From Hygrocybe punicea (lineage: Eukaryota; Basidiomycota; Agaricomycetes; Agaricales; Hygrophoraceae): DNA of 64,000 nucleotides. Positions within the stretch are counted from its first letter, which is position 1. Every line of letters starts with the position of its first letter. The stretch lies in the NCBI GenBank assembly GCA_963556145.1, contig OY744471.1, forward strand, positions 1,295,590 through 1,359,589, written 5' to 3'. The translations under genes were made by a program, and so were the position numbers. The notes under the pieces were generated by a model. It was not told the origin of the DNA, did no database searches, and saw only the letters and a program-made list of their open reading frames with translations. Below, piece after piece: positions 40,920 to 50,768 of this stretch.

Positions 40920-42030
40920 CTAAAGGTAACCACTATCACAGAACCAACCTCGAGCTTTTTCAGCTGTCACTGAATTGAAACACGCCTGACTTAGTTCTTG
41001 TTCTGGAAAATCAGAATTTTGAAACTGTTGCCAATGGCGACGAAGCCATGATTTCACTGTCTTGTTTTCAATGACTGTTGTATTAAATTTTACATGTAGA
41101 GACACTTACCGCAGCTAAAACTTTCTTCAATAGGGTTAAAATCAGGGGAATATGTGGGGAGGAATATGAGCCTACACCCTATTGAATGCATGCATGAGAT
41201 CAAGTGGAGATCGTGCTGTCAGGACAAACCTGATGCTTCGATAGCTTCTCGAACAGCCTCACTTTTATGAGTGGAGCAGTTATCGACAATGATCACACTA
41301 TGCTTGGCAGGGTATGGGTTCATGTTCGGAAGCTAACCTTTCATCAGTAACTCGTAAGGAGGGGAAAGAAACTCACAACATCATTGAGAACGAAGTCATA
41401 GAACTCTGAACCATCTATAGAGCCTTCGACAACACGGACGGCCATATAGCCATCCAAGGTTAGTGCTGGAAGGATGCTATATCGTAACCCACGGTCAAAA
41501 ATGACTCGCTCGACAGGAACTTCACCACTAGGCGCACGACCATATTTTCGGACAAGTGTGCGGCCATCCTTGCTTGATTCATCTAGGAATACCAACTGAT
41601 CCGCTGAGTAGTTGGCACTAACGTCATAGAACCATGCAGCACGAGCGGCATCATCCCGTTCAGCAGCAATCTTCCGTGTGACCTTGTGAGTTAATCCAAG
41701 AATGTTTAAATGGTTGTGGAGAGCCATAATTGATATAGGCTGGTCGTAATATATTGCTAGCCATTCCCTGATTTCGTCAAGGTAGAGGGATGGTGTTTCG
41801 CTTATGAGCTCCCGGAGATCCTCGGTAATGTCAATGTTCAACAAGCGCGGACGGCCGCGCAACACACTGGGTGGGTCTACACGTCCATACACAGCATATT
41901 TTTCGAGCCATCGTCCAATACTCTTCGATGAGACTCCGAGTACATCAGCGATACATTCTATTTCCCAGCCTTGATCCAGGAGCTGCAGAGCTCGTTGTTT
42001 CATGTCCAGGCTAATGTTCCGATAACCCAT
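40920..42030 (-). CDS. Tc1/mariner (IS630-type) transposase
   Basis: Start ATG 42030 (MGYRNISLDMKQRALQLL). N-terminal homeodomain-like helix-turn-helix (GWEIECIADVLGVSSKSIGR, then RGRPR). DDE core: first Asp in LVFLDESSKDG, second in SVIIVDNCSTHKS (after an intron near 41373-41330), acidic third residue in YSPDFNPIEESF (after a second intron), and a short last exon SWLRRHWQQFQNSDFPEQE ending at 40920. All three catalytic acids and four exons are intact, so an active enzyme is possible. It would cut and paste a Tc1/mariner element at TA sites; whether it is an independent insertion or resident cargo is open, because no TIRs were recognised. Confidence 0.85.
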
Positions 42031-42189
42031 GGTCGTTTAGGTATGATTATAAGCGGTCTGCGAGGCTGAGGGGGTACAATAGAATTTTGACGAATAAATG
42101 ATTTTTTTTCTTTTCCAGGATTTTCAACCACGTTTGAACACGTGAGACATGAAATTGTGAAAGCACTGTAATGAATACTGGCAAATACC

Positions 42190-43506
42190 AATCAATAATG
42201 TCCAAGGACACTGAGAGAAGACTCACATGCGCTGGTGGAAGAGGTCCCTACACCATTATTGGTCCTTGTGACTGTCACTTCAAAGCCTGTGAATAGATAT
42301 AGTTAGTGCCAGCTATGAACGATAAAACAGATGCAACTAACCTGTCTTGAACTTCTTCTTAATGTGGACAGGCTCTCCAGCCTCGGAATCGGAAGCATCA
42401 CGTTGTCGCTTTATGGACGTTCGAACTTGGATGGAAAAAGTTATGAGCATGCAGAAGAACCATGTGACGCTTGCGTACCCCCTTTTCCTTTTTTGTGAAA
42501 ATCGTCCTCAGGCTCATCGTCAGATTCTTCCTTTTCATCCGTATCCATCTCACTGGTGTCAGATCCTTCTGCCCAAGAGTTGTACACTTCTTGAGGTACA
42601 GTTTCTCGTAGTGCTATGATGTTAAATACTAAATCTGATTGTTTTTGGACTTGAATGATGTAGCGCCTTACCGATGAATATGTGAGAATCCTCAACTCCA
42701 CACTTGTCCCTCCCTTTGTATCGCAACAGCTCTTTTCCTGAAGCCTTCTTAGCAACAACTGAAAGTTTCTTGTTTTCCTTGAATAGCAGTACCCAGAGCG
42801 ATTTAGGCCCCCGAGGTCAAGTAGTGCTTGGCAAGCCATCAACATATCGAAATGGAATCGGCAGGAGCTTGCGAAGGAATGCATCAACCTCCTCATGTGT
42901 CCAGCTAGGATTGAACTTGATATCCTCGTCATAGTCACCAGAAACCTTGGCACATCCCCGGGCTTCCATCCTCGACAAGTCAATCTTACCCGGAGCCTTG
43001 CTTTGTTTCAATTCACCGGTGGCCTGAATATGTTGTGAGTTCATTGTATGTCACATCCCAGAGTACGTACACTGAGGCTGCAAACAAGTACTGTGACAGA
43101 GCCCACTTGAATCAACTTGCCGGTTCCCTTTGACATCTTAGCCGTGCTTTCCTTTCCCTGAAATCCTATTAGTTGTTATGAAGTAATGTTGGCTCTGTGA
43201 TTTTACCTTCGATGCTGACACGCTTTTAGAGCTCGAACCCAATGTTTTTCGAAAACTCTCCAAGGTTTCAGAATGAGCCTCAGCAAGGGTCGACTTTGGT
43301 GTATCACAAGTAAGCTTTGTGAAAATGTCGCGAACCGTCCCTGCTTTTGTTGGAGCAGTCAGACCCACAGGTTTTGGATGCCTGCTCTTGCCATGGTGAC
43401 ACTCTTCACAGCGTACTGGTTGTGAGGGGTCAGGGTTTGTTGGAGGTGAGTACTCCTCGCATTCGCATGGTTTTCCCTCAGTCGTTCCACGACAGGAGGT
43501 AGGCAT
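42190..43506 (-). CDS. Cys-rich agaric repeated-family protein
   Basis: Start ATG 43506 with MPTSCRGTTEGKPCECEEY and VRCEECHHGKSRHPKP, a compact Cys/His cluster (C-x6-9-C-x-C...C-x2-C-H-x3-S-x-H) that may bind zinc. Following exons give GKIDLSRMEARGCAKVSG, FNPSWTHEEVDAFLRKLLP, IPFRYVDGLP, KSLWVLLFKENKKLSVVA, the acidic DTSEMDTDEKEESDDEPEDD, and RQRDASDSEAGEPVHIKKKF. Ends near 42190; the last exon is uncertain. I recall this as a many-copy agaric family without a named domain. The acidic tail plus basic KKKFK suggests a nuclear protein; inferred. Confidence 0.6.
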
Positions 43507-43592
43507 GGATGGGTGGGCAGCTCAAGAATGATGTAGCAAGTCCCAATTTCCACTCGTCACATATCACATTTATTTACAAATATATTTCAGTA

Positions 43593-45610
43593 CTACAATT
43601 TGAAGTGAAGGGCAACATCTAATGCTTGAACCCAGAGCTTCGCCCGTTGTTGCCACACAGAACCAGATAAATCGATCCGTATCTCGTTTTTACCCCCCCT
43701 GCCAGTTTTAAGTACCTCAAATGAATCATCATCGCCCTCCTGCTCAAATGGAAGTACGCCATAACCAGCAGGAATGATATCTTGACTGACAACTTGGGAA
43801 AGAACGCGATAGAAGAGTTCCTCCTGGTTGTTGTCTAAAAATGGACTTCTATGAGATGGGGGATCAATTGCGTCGTGTCGAACGTTGGCTTGCTGATGAT
43901 CTGCAATACGCCCTGCAAGATCTTCAGGTACAAACAGGGATTCTTCTTCATCACTCTCCCAGTCGTCATCAGCACCTGTGTTACCAGGCCGAGTCTTCTG
44001 AGTCTTTCCATGTACACTGTAATATTCGTTAATTGTATCTGGGTGAACATTCTCACATTCATCACGATAGATTCCGAGCTTTGTCTGACCAAGAAAACGA
44101 AGATCCTGGAGTTATTTGTGAGCAGATAAGATATCTAGAATGGAACAATATGCACATTTGGGCTCTTGTCATTGGTACAGGGCCCCGAAATTGGATGGGA
44201 ATTCCATTCAGTCTGGAACTGCTTGCAGTCATTGTTGATCGGATCAAGAAATAGGGTATGTAACAGCCATAGATGGTTTGGATCGCTGACATCAAGATGG
44301 TGAAGCCGTTCCAAACGAGTGAAAAAGGCTCTCCATGGTCGAGCGAATTGTGTTCCGACCTCAACCCAGAGCCGCTCAATGCGTGTATTTCGGGTGGATC
44401 TGCAAGAGGTGAGCCAAGCTACCATACATTTCAAGACCGAATGCTTACGAGCCCCACATAAATGATGCACGTTTCGGGCCCTTGTGCATGATCATGTAGA
44501 TTGCTAGCTCAATATTTTCTCCACCACGATCGCCACGCATACGAGATGGCATTCCATACTCGTTAACAGCTTCCTGAAAGAGCTTTAGGACAGTCTCAGC
44601 CCGATTGTTATTACTGGCCTGGAGTCCTGTAATCTACCAAGCGCATCAGCATTGTTAGTTGCTTGATCAGGTTTGGAACCAGTATGTGAACTGTTCTATC
44701 ATAGCCATCAACCATCCCATGTACGACAATTCCCCACCGGATAAGTTTGTGATGACCATCAACATGCCAGAGTGAATTTGGTCGCTCTACTTGGTATTTC
44801 TTCCTCTTTATAGCCTTTCGTTCTCTCAAACGATTGCCTAGCCCATCTACCCGCCTCAAAGAGTGGAGTACTCGACAATGCTGAACTCGATAGCCATGTG
44901 CACGAAGAAAGCCAATCAGGTAGCGCAGCCCAGAGTCTGGTTGACGGTGTTTGAAGACTTTGACAAGGTTGTCAAGATCTTGATTGCTTAATGCTGAATA
45001 TTGTCGCACCACTCCATGCATCTTCATATGGTTATACAGTGTATTACGATGGATGCCCAGTATTTGTGCGAGCTCTCTCAGCTTGATCTGACGATGATTC
45101 ATCGTGGCTTCTCGAAGATATGCAGGGTCAATGTGTTTTCGTGGTCGCCCTGCACGTCCTGTTGATTCAGTTGTCACAGGCTGTGGGATTGCTATTTTGG
45201 TGTCCTCGCTAGTAAGTATATTCAGTGATTTGCTATGCTGTTCACAAGCTGATGGTGGATACATACCTTTGTCGAGCTACCTCCCTGTACAATTGCAGAC
45301 TAGACACCATCCATCCGAGGGTTAATGCACAGCTATGAAGCCATTCATCTGGTAGGCGATCTCCAGTGGATCCTCCTTCGTTTTCTAATGCCTCTAAAAG
45401 CGGCATAGCATCTGATGAGATTGCATTGATATAGTATCCAATTCGCAACGTCTCGCAGTCGTCTTGCTGAAGCACTTGGATCGCATGACTATAGATGTCA
45501 CTGATGATCTTGTGGGCAGCAATGTGCTTCGTTGGCCATCTCTCTCCAGACTGTGAGAGAGGGAGTGGTGGAAAATTGATTGGTAGATCTAATGTGTGTG
45601 TGGTAGTCAT
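43593..45610 (-). CDS. Integrase-like DDE protein (agaric integrase-core family)
   Basis: Start ATG 45610. The N-terminal helical region (EWLHSCALTLGWMVSSLQLY) is followed by GRAGRPRKHIDP and a helix-turn-helix (LRELAQILGIHRNTLYNHMK). The integrase core shows NSLWHVDGHHKLIRWGIVVH with the first Asp, DGYDRTV, then SRMRGDRGGENIE with the second Asp, and NTRIERLWVEVG with Glu. The C-terminal part has DPINNDCKQFQTEWNSHPIS and ends LWVQALDVALHFKL, stop 43593. It belongs to the retroviral-integrase-like fold seen in many agaric hypothetical proteins. The catalytic triad is intact and there are about six exons. Divergent from the BTB gene, about 75 bp apart. Confidence 0.75.
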
Positions 45611-45685
45611 GATATGTTCAAATTCCTGAACACAGATAGGTCACGCCGCTTGTTCAAATCGCAGTTACGTCCTGTGACTCTCGCC

Positions 45686-46669
45686 ATGACACCACCGAAG
45701 AAACATCCAAAGTTCTTCCTGCAAGACGGAAGTCATATTTTCCTTGTATGCACATTTACCAGTAATTATCCTCTGTTAACCATAAAAATTCTTTGCAGGT
45801 CGAGAATACATTGTACAAACTACATAACACCTTGCTTGCTGGGATATAACTCACTTTTCGGAACATGTTTGCATGTCGACAACTAAACGAGCCCGAGTTG
45901 GATGGAACAATGGAGAACCCTATTGTACTGCCTCAGGTGAAAGAGCTGGTCTTTGATATGTTTCTAGGGATCGCCTATGGAAGGTTTGTTGCATCCACTT
46001 CCCTGGTAATTCTTCCTAATCTTAAAGACCAGGTGGAAACCACCTCCGTACCTAAACGAGGTCCTCATTGGACTCCTTGAGCTCAGCCAACTTTACGAAT
46101 CACGCTCCATCCGGGACTTTGCCGTTCACCACATAAATGACCATCGTTTCGCATTCCATCCAGCCACACTTATTGAGCTATCTAAAAAGTTCAGTGTTCC
46201 GGTTTTTTTTGAACAAGCATTCCGCAAACTCGTCAAGACACCACTTCATGAATTGACCTCCGACCACATCAACACAATCCCATCAATCGCCTTCATTGCC
46301 CTTGTGAGGGCAAGGGAATCTATTGACGAACATTGGCGAATCATCGCCTGTGAGCCGCCCCCACCATACCATACTGCAGACTGTGAAGACAAGGAGTTGT
46401 GCAGCGAGGATTGGGAAGCCACCTGGTGGAATGGAATCGGCCGATTCCTCCTCAATGGCCGGAATCCACAAACATGGCAAGAAGCACTTGCCCTTTTCAA
46501 GGACATGGAGTTTGGCGAGATGAATCCTGGATGTAAAAGGGAAATGTTGAAGTATGTTACCGAAGGAGCGCCAGCTAAGTATGAAGAGGCTTTTATACAT
46601 GACATTGGGGTGAGGCTCATGGTGGAGCTGGGTATTGAAGAACTTGATAATGACTCTGATGTGGCGTAA
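45686..46669 (+). pseudogene. BTB/POZ-domain protein with in-frame stop
   Basis: ATG 45686 (MTPPKKHPKFFLQDGSHIFL), intron, then VENTLYKLHNTLLAGI, an in-frame TAA at 45847-45849, and FRNMFACRQLNEPELDG. A second intron (about 45984-46031) leads to PPPYLNEVLIGLLELSQLYE, FAVHHINDHRFAFHPATLIE and a C-terminal half ending at TAA 46669. This is the agaric BTB family (HPKF-F-DG-x-IFLVE-TLYKLH). The rest of the coding sequence is open, so the stop may be recent, or an unusual splice may avoid it. It is the last gene before the right terminus of the giant element, 92 bp away. Confidence 0.65.
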
Positions 46670-46761
46670 TCAGCACTTGTGTAGTAGACAAAAACCTGCG
46701 CGATGACATGCGGAAACTGCGGGAACTGTGGAGATAATAAATGTGCATGTGCAACGTCATA

Positions 46762-46767
46762 GGAATC
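46762..46767. repeat. Target-site duplication GGAATC, right copy
   Basis: Directly follows the right terminus CGTCATA of the giant element (46755-46761) and matches 12939-12944. Confidence 0.8.
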
Positions 46768-47100
46768 ATTGTCGTTGTGGGGGTGTCCAGACGTGCGATT
46801 TGCAGGACTGCGCACGCTTCTGACGGCAATGAGCTGCTGGAGTCGCTGGATTCCGACGTGCCACGAGCAGCAGATGGAGGGGGGGTCAGGAAGGAAGATT
46901 AAGCCGCTGAGAAGAAGACTTCGTTTTGGGCCGGGGGTTGACGATAGAGGCATTTATGGCATGTCGTTTTTGCGGAGATGTCCCACATTGCCCGCGAAAG
47001 CTATCTGCGCATAAAGAGTTGTGCATGGATCACTGAGGAGGATGTATTTTGGCTGAAGAAGTTGAAGGGTGAGTCGACCTACAATGTGTGGAAAGAGTGA
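46768..47100 (+). pseudogene. F-box/LRR protein, second part, after the giant element
   Basis: Opens in the frame left at 12944 with LSLWGCPDVRFAGLRTLLTA, a classical LRR continuation of RFCPRLES, followed by an Arg-rich stretch. The frame then closes with TAA near 47014; a second frame continues IKSCAWITEEDVFWLKKLKG, a typical F-box C-terminus, to TGA 47100, so there is also a frameshift. The join across 33.8 kb is the main evidence for the transposon boundaries. Confidence 0.7.
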
Positions 47101-47454
47101 GTTGTTGTTGGTCAGCGCAGAACCGTTAATATTAGGAGTTTCGAGCTGTAGGCAGTAGACTCCCGAATCCCCCTTTTCTCAATCACTATACCGTCGAACT
47201 ACGACTCACATTTACAATTTGAGAAAGGCCGTTGGCATCGGCAATGGACTTGTTAACGTTCTTTCGGGGTCGTAATAAATGATTCTGATATCATGTACCT
47301 ACACGTTTGTTGGCAAATTTGATGAGACTAATGTCGAGGGAGCGTCGTCAGTAATGCTCTGACTTGGCGGCTAAATGTATATCACAGCTTTTGTACAAAT
47401 TCAGGGAGGCAGCAAAACGACCCATTCGACACAATAGAGATTTACACACTACTA
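47101..47454. other. Intergenic stretch
   Basis: Between the F-box remnant and the repeat array. No supported gene, RNA or repeat. Confidence 0.4.
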
Positions 47455-48228
47455 TTATCCTTTAGGACGAATGGGGGGTAGTTGGGCCCATTTAATTGTC
47501 AATAAACGTACTAATTCTTCGCGTGCCGAATCGAGCTCTTTAGCCTTCTTCTTCATTGCGGATAAGGTGACTAGTGTATATGGTCTAAGCGCGTACCAGT
47601 TTACAGCCAAACACATGTACCATGTTACACACAAAATCGTTACAGCCCGCTGAATTAGTGTCTCAGAACCACATCCGACCTGTATGGTCGTTGAACACCA
47701 TCGAACGCTAATGGTAAGCTGGTTCTTATGCACCATTTGACAACGCATTAACGAATATAGTTTTCTTGCACCATCCAACTGACATGCCAGTGGCGCCCAC
47801 ACACCATCTCTACGACGCCATTGAATGTCATGCCCAAGCACCATCCAGCGCATAGAATCCATGGTGCGTATACACCACATCGATGATGACCTGTTGATGG
47901 TGGTTCTCAGGCACCACGATGGCCCATCACGTATGGTTTTCACGCACCACCTGACATAAAAGTGACAGTGGTGCACATGCACCATGTCGGCGATGACCCA
48001 TTGGAGATGGTTTTCATGTACCATGTCGACGACATCAGTGCTGATGGTTTTCACGCACCATATGAGGTTGGTTTTCTTGCACCACGTCAACGATGTTCTA
48101 TTGCAGATGGTTTTCATGCACCACCCAACAGAAAGTGACAGTGGTGCACATGCACCACGTAGGCGATCATCCATCGCAGATGGTTTTCGGGCATCATATT
48201 CGATGTTGGTGTTCATGTACCATGTCAA
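47455..48228 (-). CDS. Open reading frame through the dyad array, doubtful gene
   Basis: A 257-codon minus-strand frame. The first four fifths translate the tandem array and repeat motifs such as WCMKTI and MVHENH. The last 46 residues lie outside the array (RPYTLVTLSAMKKKAKELDS, AREELVRLLTIKWAQLPPIR) and look like a normal helical protein end. It could be a real exon into which the array expanded, or chance openness. No family recognised. Confidence 0.25.
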   Translation of the reverse strand: MTWYMNTNIEYDARKPSAMDDRLRGACAPLSLSVGWCMKTICNRTSLTWCKKTNLIWCVKTISTDVVDMVHENHLQWVIADMVHVHHCHFYVRWCVKTIRDGPSWCLRTTINRSSSMWCIRTMDSMRWMVLGHDIQWRRRDGVWAPLACQLDGARKLYSLMRCQMVHKNQLTISVRWCSTTIQVGCGSETLIQRAVTILCVTWYMCLAVNWYALRPYTLVTLSAMKKKAKELDSAREELVRLLTIKWAQLPPIRPKG

Positions 48229-48684
48229 TTATGACCAAGTGCTGATGGTTTTCAAGCACCACCTGACATAAAGGCAACAGTGCTGCACATGCACCACGTC
48301 GGCAATCATCCATCGCAGATGGTTTTCAGGCACCATATTTGATGTTGGTTTTCATGTACCATGTCAATTATGACCCAGCGCTGATGGTTTTCAAGCACCA
48401 CCTGACATAAAGGCAATAGTGGTGCACATGCACCACGTCAGCGATGACCAGTTGCAGATGGTTTTCAGGCACCATATTCATTGGTGGTTTTTGTGCACCA
48501 CATCAATTATGACCCAGCGCTGATGGTTTTCAAGCACCACCCAACATAAAGGCAACAGTGGTGCACAAAAACCATGTTGGCGATCATCCACCGCAGGTGG
48601 TTTTCAGGCACCATATTCGATGTTGGTTTTCATGTACCATGTCAATTATGACCGAGTGCTGATGGTTTTCAAGCACCACCCGAC
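47685..48684 (+). repeat. Tandem array of 16-bp TGGT-N8-ACCA dyads, left block
   Basis: 16-bp motifs such as TGGTTTTCAAGCACCA, TGGTGCACATGCACCA, TGGTTTTCAGGCACCA and TGGTTTTCATGTACCA recur every 33-39 bp with different spacers. From about 48240 a higher-order unit of 139-140 bp with four dyads is evident: the motif TGGTTTTCAAGCACCA begins near 48245, 48384, 48524 and 48663. Units towards 47685 are more degenerate. The block continues after the hAT insertion. Confidence 0.85.
48677..48684. repeat. 8-bp target duplication CACCCGAC, left
   Basis: Matches 50070-50077 on the other side of the hAT element. It is part of the dyad array, which the element splits. Confidence 0.9.
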
Positions 48685-48839
48685 TAGTGTTGGGGAAGTT
48701 CGGTTTGGGGCCTTTTTGCCCAAACCGGAAACCGAATGGTCCGGTTTCCACCCCAAAATCTCCAAACCGGACCGAAACTGATGCAAACTGTTTGCATCGG
48801 TTCGGTTTGGCTAGTGGCCAGTCCCCCTGCACCATTCTG

Positions 48840-48893
48840 ACCTTGCAACAGTGCTGCGCACGTCAATTGACGTGGCCAGCCTGCTTGCGAGGT
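48840..48893 (+). repeat. 54-bp dyad module, copy 4
   Basis: Starts ACCTTGCAACAG, centre ACGTCAATTGACGT, ends CTTGCGAGGT, followed by GGGATTGGGG. Inside hAT copy 1. Confidence 0.85.
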
Positions 48894-49001
48894 GGGATTG
48901 GGGTGCTGGGGTGCTGGCACACCCTGCGCCGGCATTGAGCCGCACGTGGGCCTCTCCATGGGTGTCCTGACGCGTCACACACGTTGTACACGCGGTGGCG
49001 G

Positions 49002-49153
49002 TGGACACGTAGAGTGTCCTCGAGCGGATCGCAGGGCTCGGAAGCTAAGACTAAATCTGGAACTCTACTGACTACTAAACAGGGCTAACTACTGACTCAA
49101 ACCATGGGAAGGTCACGTGATCACTGGACTAGTGGCTACAATCCACTAGTCCA
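49002..49153. mobile_element. Small insertion inside hAT copy 1 (152 bp)
   Basis: Absent from hAT copy 2, which reads straight through GGTGGCGGGTTGAC. The insert starts TGGACACG, ends CTAGTCCA and is flanked by GCGG on both sides (48998-49001, 49154-49157). Its right end holds a hairpin CTGGACTAGTGG / CCACTAGTCCAG with a 7-base loop; its left end holds GGACAC/GTGTCC. A tiny MITE-like element is a reasonable reading, superfamily unknown. Confidence 0.5.
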
Positions 49154-50069
49154 GCGGGTTGACCGTTTTCGATGGACGCGTGATGGTGGTGGTGGTGCCC
49201 CACGCGTCATATGCATTGTGCACGTGATGACAGCCGGGTTGCAGCCGCTTTGGTTGTTTTCGGCGGACGCGTGGTGGTGGTGGCATAGGAGCGTCTTCGC
49301 GTGGGTGTCTGGATGCGTCATACGTTGTACACGCGACGACGGCCGGGTTGACCCTGCGTTGGCCTTCCTCGGTGGTGTTGGTGTTGCGTGGTGGTGATGG
49401 TGGTAGTGTTGCATGGCGGTGATGGTATTCTGTGATATACAAATAAAATAAGTGAAAAAATCAATAAAAATACGTACCACGAAGGAGCGGGGGTGGATGC
49501 ACCACCCCCTGCTGCTCGATAACTGCCACTCCACCCCGTTCACGTTCGTTTGCGTGCGCGCGCGTTGGAGGCGTTGGCGTGTCCGGTGCGGCGTTGATTG
49601 CTGCTGTCATGGTTGTGGCCGTCATGGTGGCAGTTGCTGTCGTTGCTGTCGTGGTGGTGGTGATGGTGGTGGTGGTGATGGTGGTGATGGTGGTGTGCGT
49701 CAACCTGTAATGTGTTAATGCGTTAGTTAAGTTCGAATAAATATAAATAAAAAACATATGAGGGCGGCAGGGAGTACCCCGCCGCCCGTTTTGTCGACCT
49801 CGGGTGCTCCATCATCCTCGTTTGGCGTACATCGGGGGTGTTGTTGGTGGGGGTTGGTGAATTTGGGTGACTTTCGAAGTCAGCCAAGTACTGTCGGTTT
49901 GTGGTTCAAACTGAGTTTGAAACCGTTTTGGCCCGCGGCCAAAGCTCCAAACCAGAGACTGAATGGTTCGGTCTCAGCCGAAATTTCCCAAACTGAAACC
50001 GAAACCGGCGGTTTCGGTTCGGTCTAAACCAGGTTTGGGTCGGTCTGAGACCGAACTTCCCCAACACTA

Positions 50070-50715
50070 CACCCGACATAAAGGCAACAGTGGTGCACAT
50101 GCACCACGTCAGCGATGACCCATCGCAGATGGTTTTCAGACACCATATTTATTGGCGGTTTTTGTGCACCACATCAACTATGACCCAACACTGATGGTTT
50201 TCAAGCACCACCCGACGTAAAGGCAACAGTGGTGCACATGCACCACGTCGGCGATGACCGGTTGCAGATGGTTTTCAGGCACCATATTCATTGGTGGTTT
50301 TTGTGCACCACGTCAATTATGACCCAGCACTGATGGTTTTCAAGCACCACCTGACATAAAGGCAACAGTGGTGCACAAAAACCACGTTGGCGATCATCCA
50401 TCGCAGGTGGTTTTCAGGCACCATATTTGATGTTGGTTTTCATGTACCATGTCAATTATGACCCAGCGCTGATGGTTTTCAAGCACCACCCGATATTAAG
50501 GCGATAGTGGTGCACATGCACCACGTCAGCGATGACCCATTGCAGATGGTTTTCAGGCACCATATTCATTGGTGGTTTTTGTGCACCATGTCAATTATGA
50601 CCGAGCGCTGATGGTTTTCAAGCACCACCCGACATAAAGGTGACTGTAGTGCACATGTACCATGGTGGCGATGACCTATGGCAGATGGTTTTCAAGCACC
50701 ACCTAACACAAAGCC
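50070..50715 (+). repeat. Tandem array of 16-bp dyads, right block
   Basis: Continues the array of 47685-48684 after the hAT element, with the same four-dyad, about 139-bp units (TGGTTTTCAAGCACCA near 50192, 50331, 50471, 50611). Together the blocks make about 1.6 kb of array. Confidence 0.85.
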
Positions 50716-50768
50716 AGGAGAGGTTGTTTTCAAGCGTAAAGAAGCCATTTACAGTGTTGGCAGCCTAT

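Larger units (their letters stand above)
12945..46761. mobile_element. Giant TIR transposon (33.8 kb), previously unrecognised
   Basis: The left terminus reads TATGACGTTGCACATGCA (12945-12962) and, after removing a nested insertion, continues CATTTATTATTCCACA at 14926. The right terminus, read inward from 46761 on the minus strand, begins with the same TATGACGTTGCACATGCA and continues CATTTATTATCTCCACA. The match extends about 45 bp with a few differences. The flanks are a 6-bp duplication, GGAATC, and the two halves of one F-box/LRR frame. Cargo, in order: nested relative, long-TIR element, two palindromic arms with transposase-like and WW-domain genes, central unknown gene, SAM-like gene, Tc1/mariner transposase, Cys-rich gene, integrase-like DDE gene, BTB pseudogene. 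No tyrosine-recombinase captain (Starship) or polymerase B/capsid genes (Maverick) were seen. Superfamily unassigned. The 100-N gap means the true length is uncertain. Confidence 0.75.
48685..50069. mobile_element. Non-autonomous hAT element, copy 1 (1385 bp)
   Basis: Termini TAGTGTTGGGGAAGTTCGG and its reverse complement, with a perfect 8-bp duplication CACCCGAC, the hallmark of hAT insertions. The subterminal regions are rich in GGTTT/AAACC motifs in both orientations (CCAAACCGGAAACC and similar), likely transposase-binding sites. The interior includes dyad copy 4, GGTGGTGAT-type simple repeats (49360-49690) and open frames of low complexity. No transposase is encoded. It differs from copy 2 by a 152-bp insertion at 49002-49153 and by small subterminal changes. 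Confidence 0.9.

Noticed and set aside
43555..43595. Second copy of the giant element terminus (CACATTTATT near the integrase stop)
   Set aside because: Only about 10 AT-rich bases match, without the TATGACGTTG part; probably the gene's polyadenylation region.
12945..46761. Starship or Maverick/Polinton identity for the giant element
   Set aside because: No tyrosine-recombinase captain gene was recognised, and no polymerase B, packaging ATPase or capsid genes; only the 6-bp duplication fits Mavericks.
49136..49543. Minus-strand frame conserved in both hAT copies (also 61748-62260)
   Set aside because: It covers simple repeats and is conserved because the elements are recent copies, so openness is weak evidence of coding.
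47685..50715. CRISPR-like array (short dyads with variable spacers)
   Set aside because: The genome is eukaryotic, repeats are only 16 bp and degenerate, spacers themselves recur in each 139-bp unit, and no cas genes exist here.
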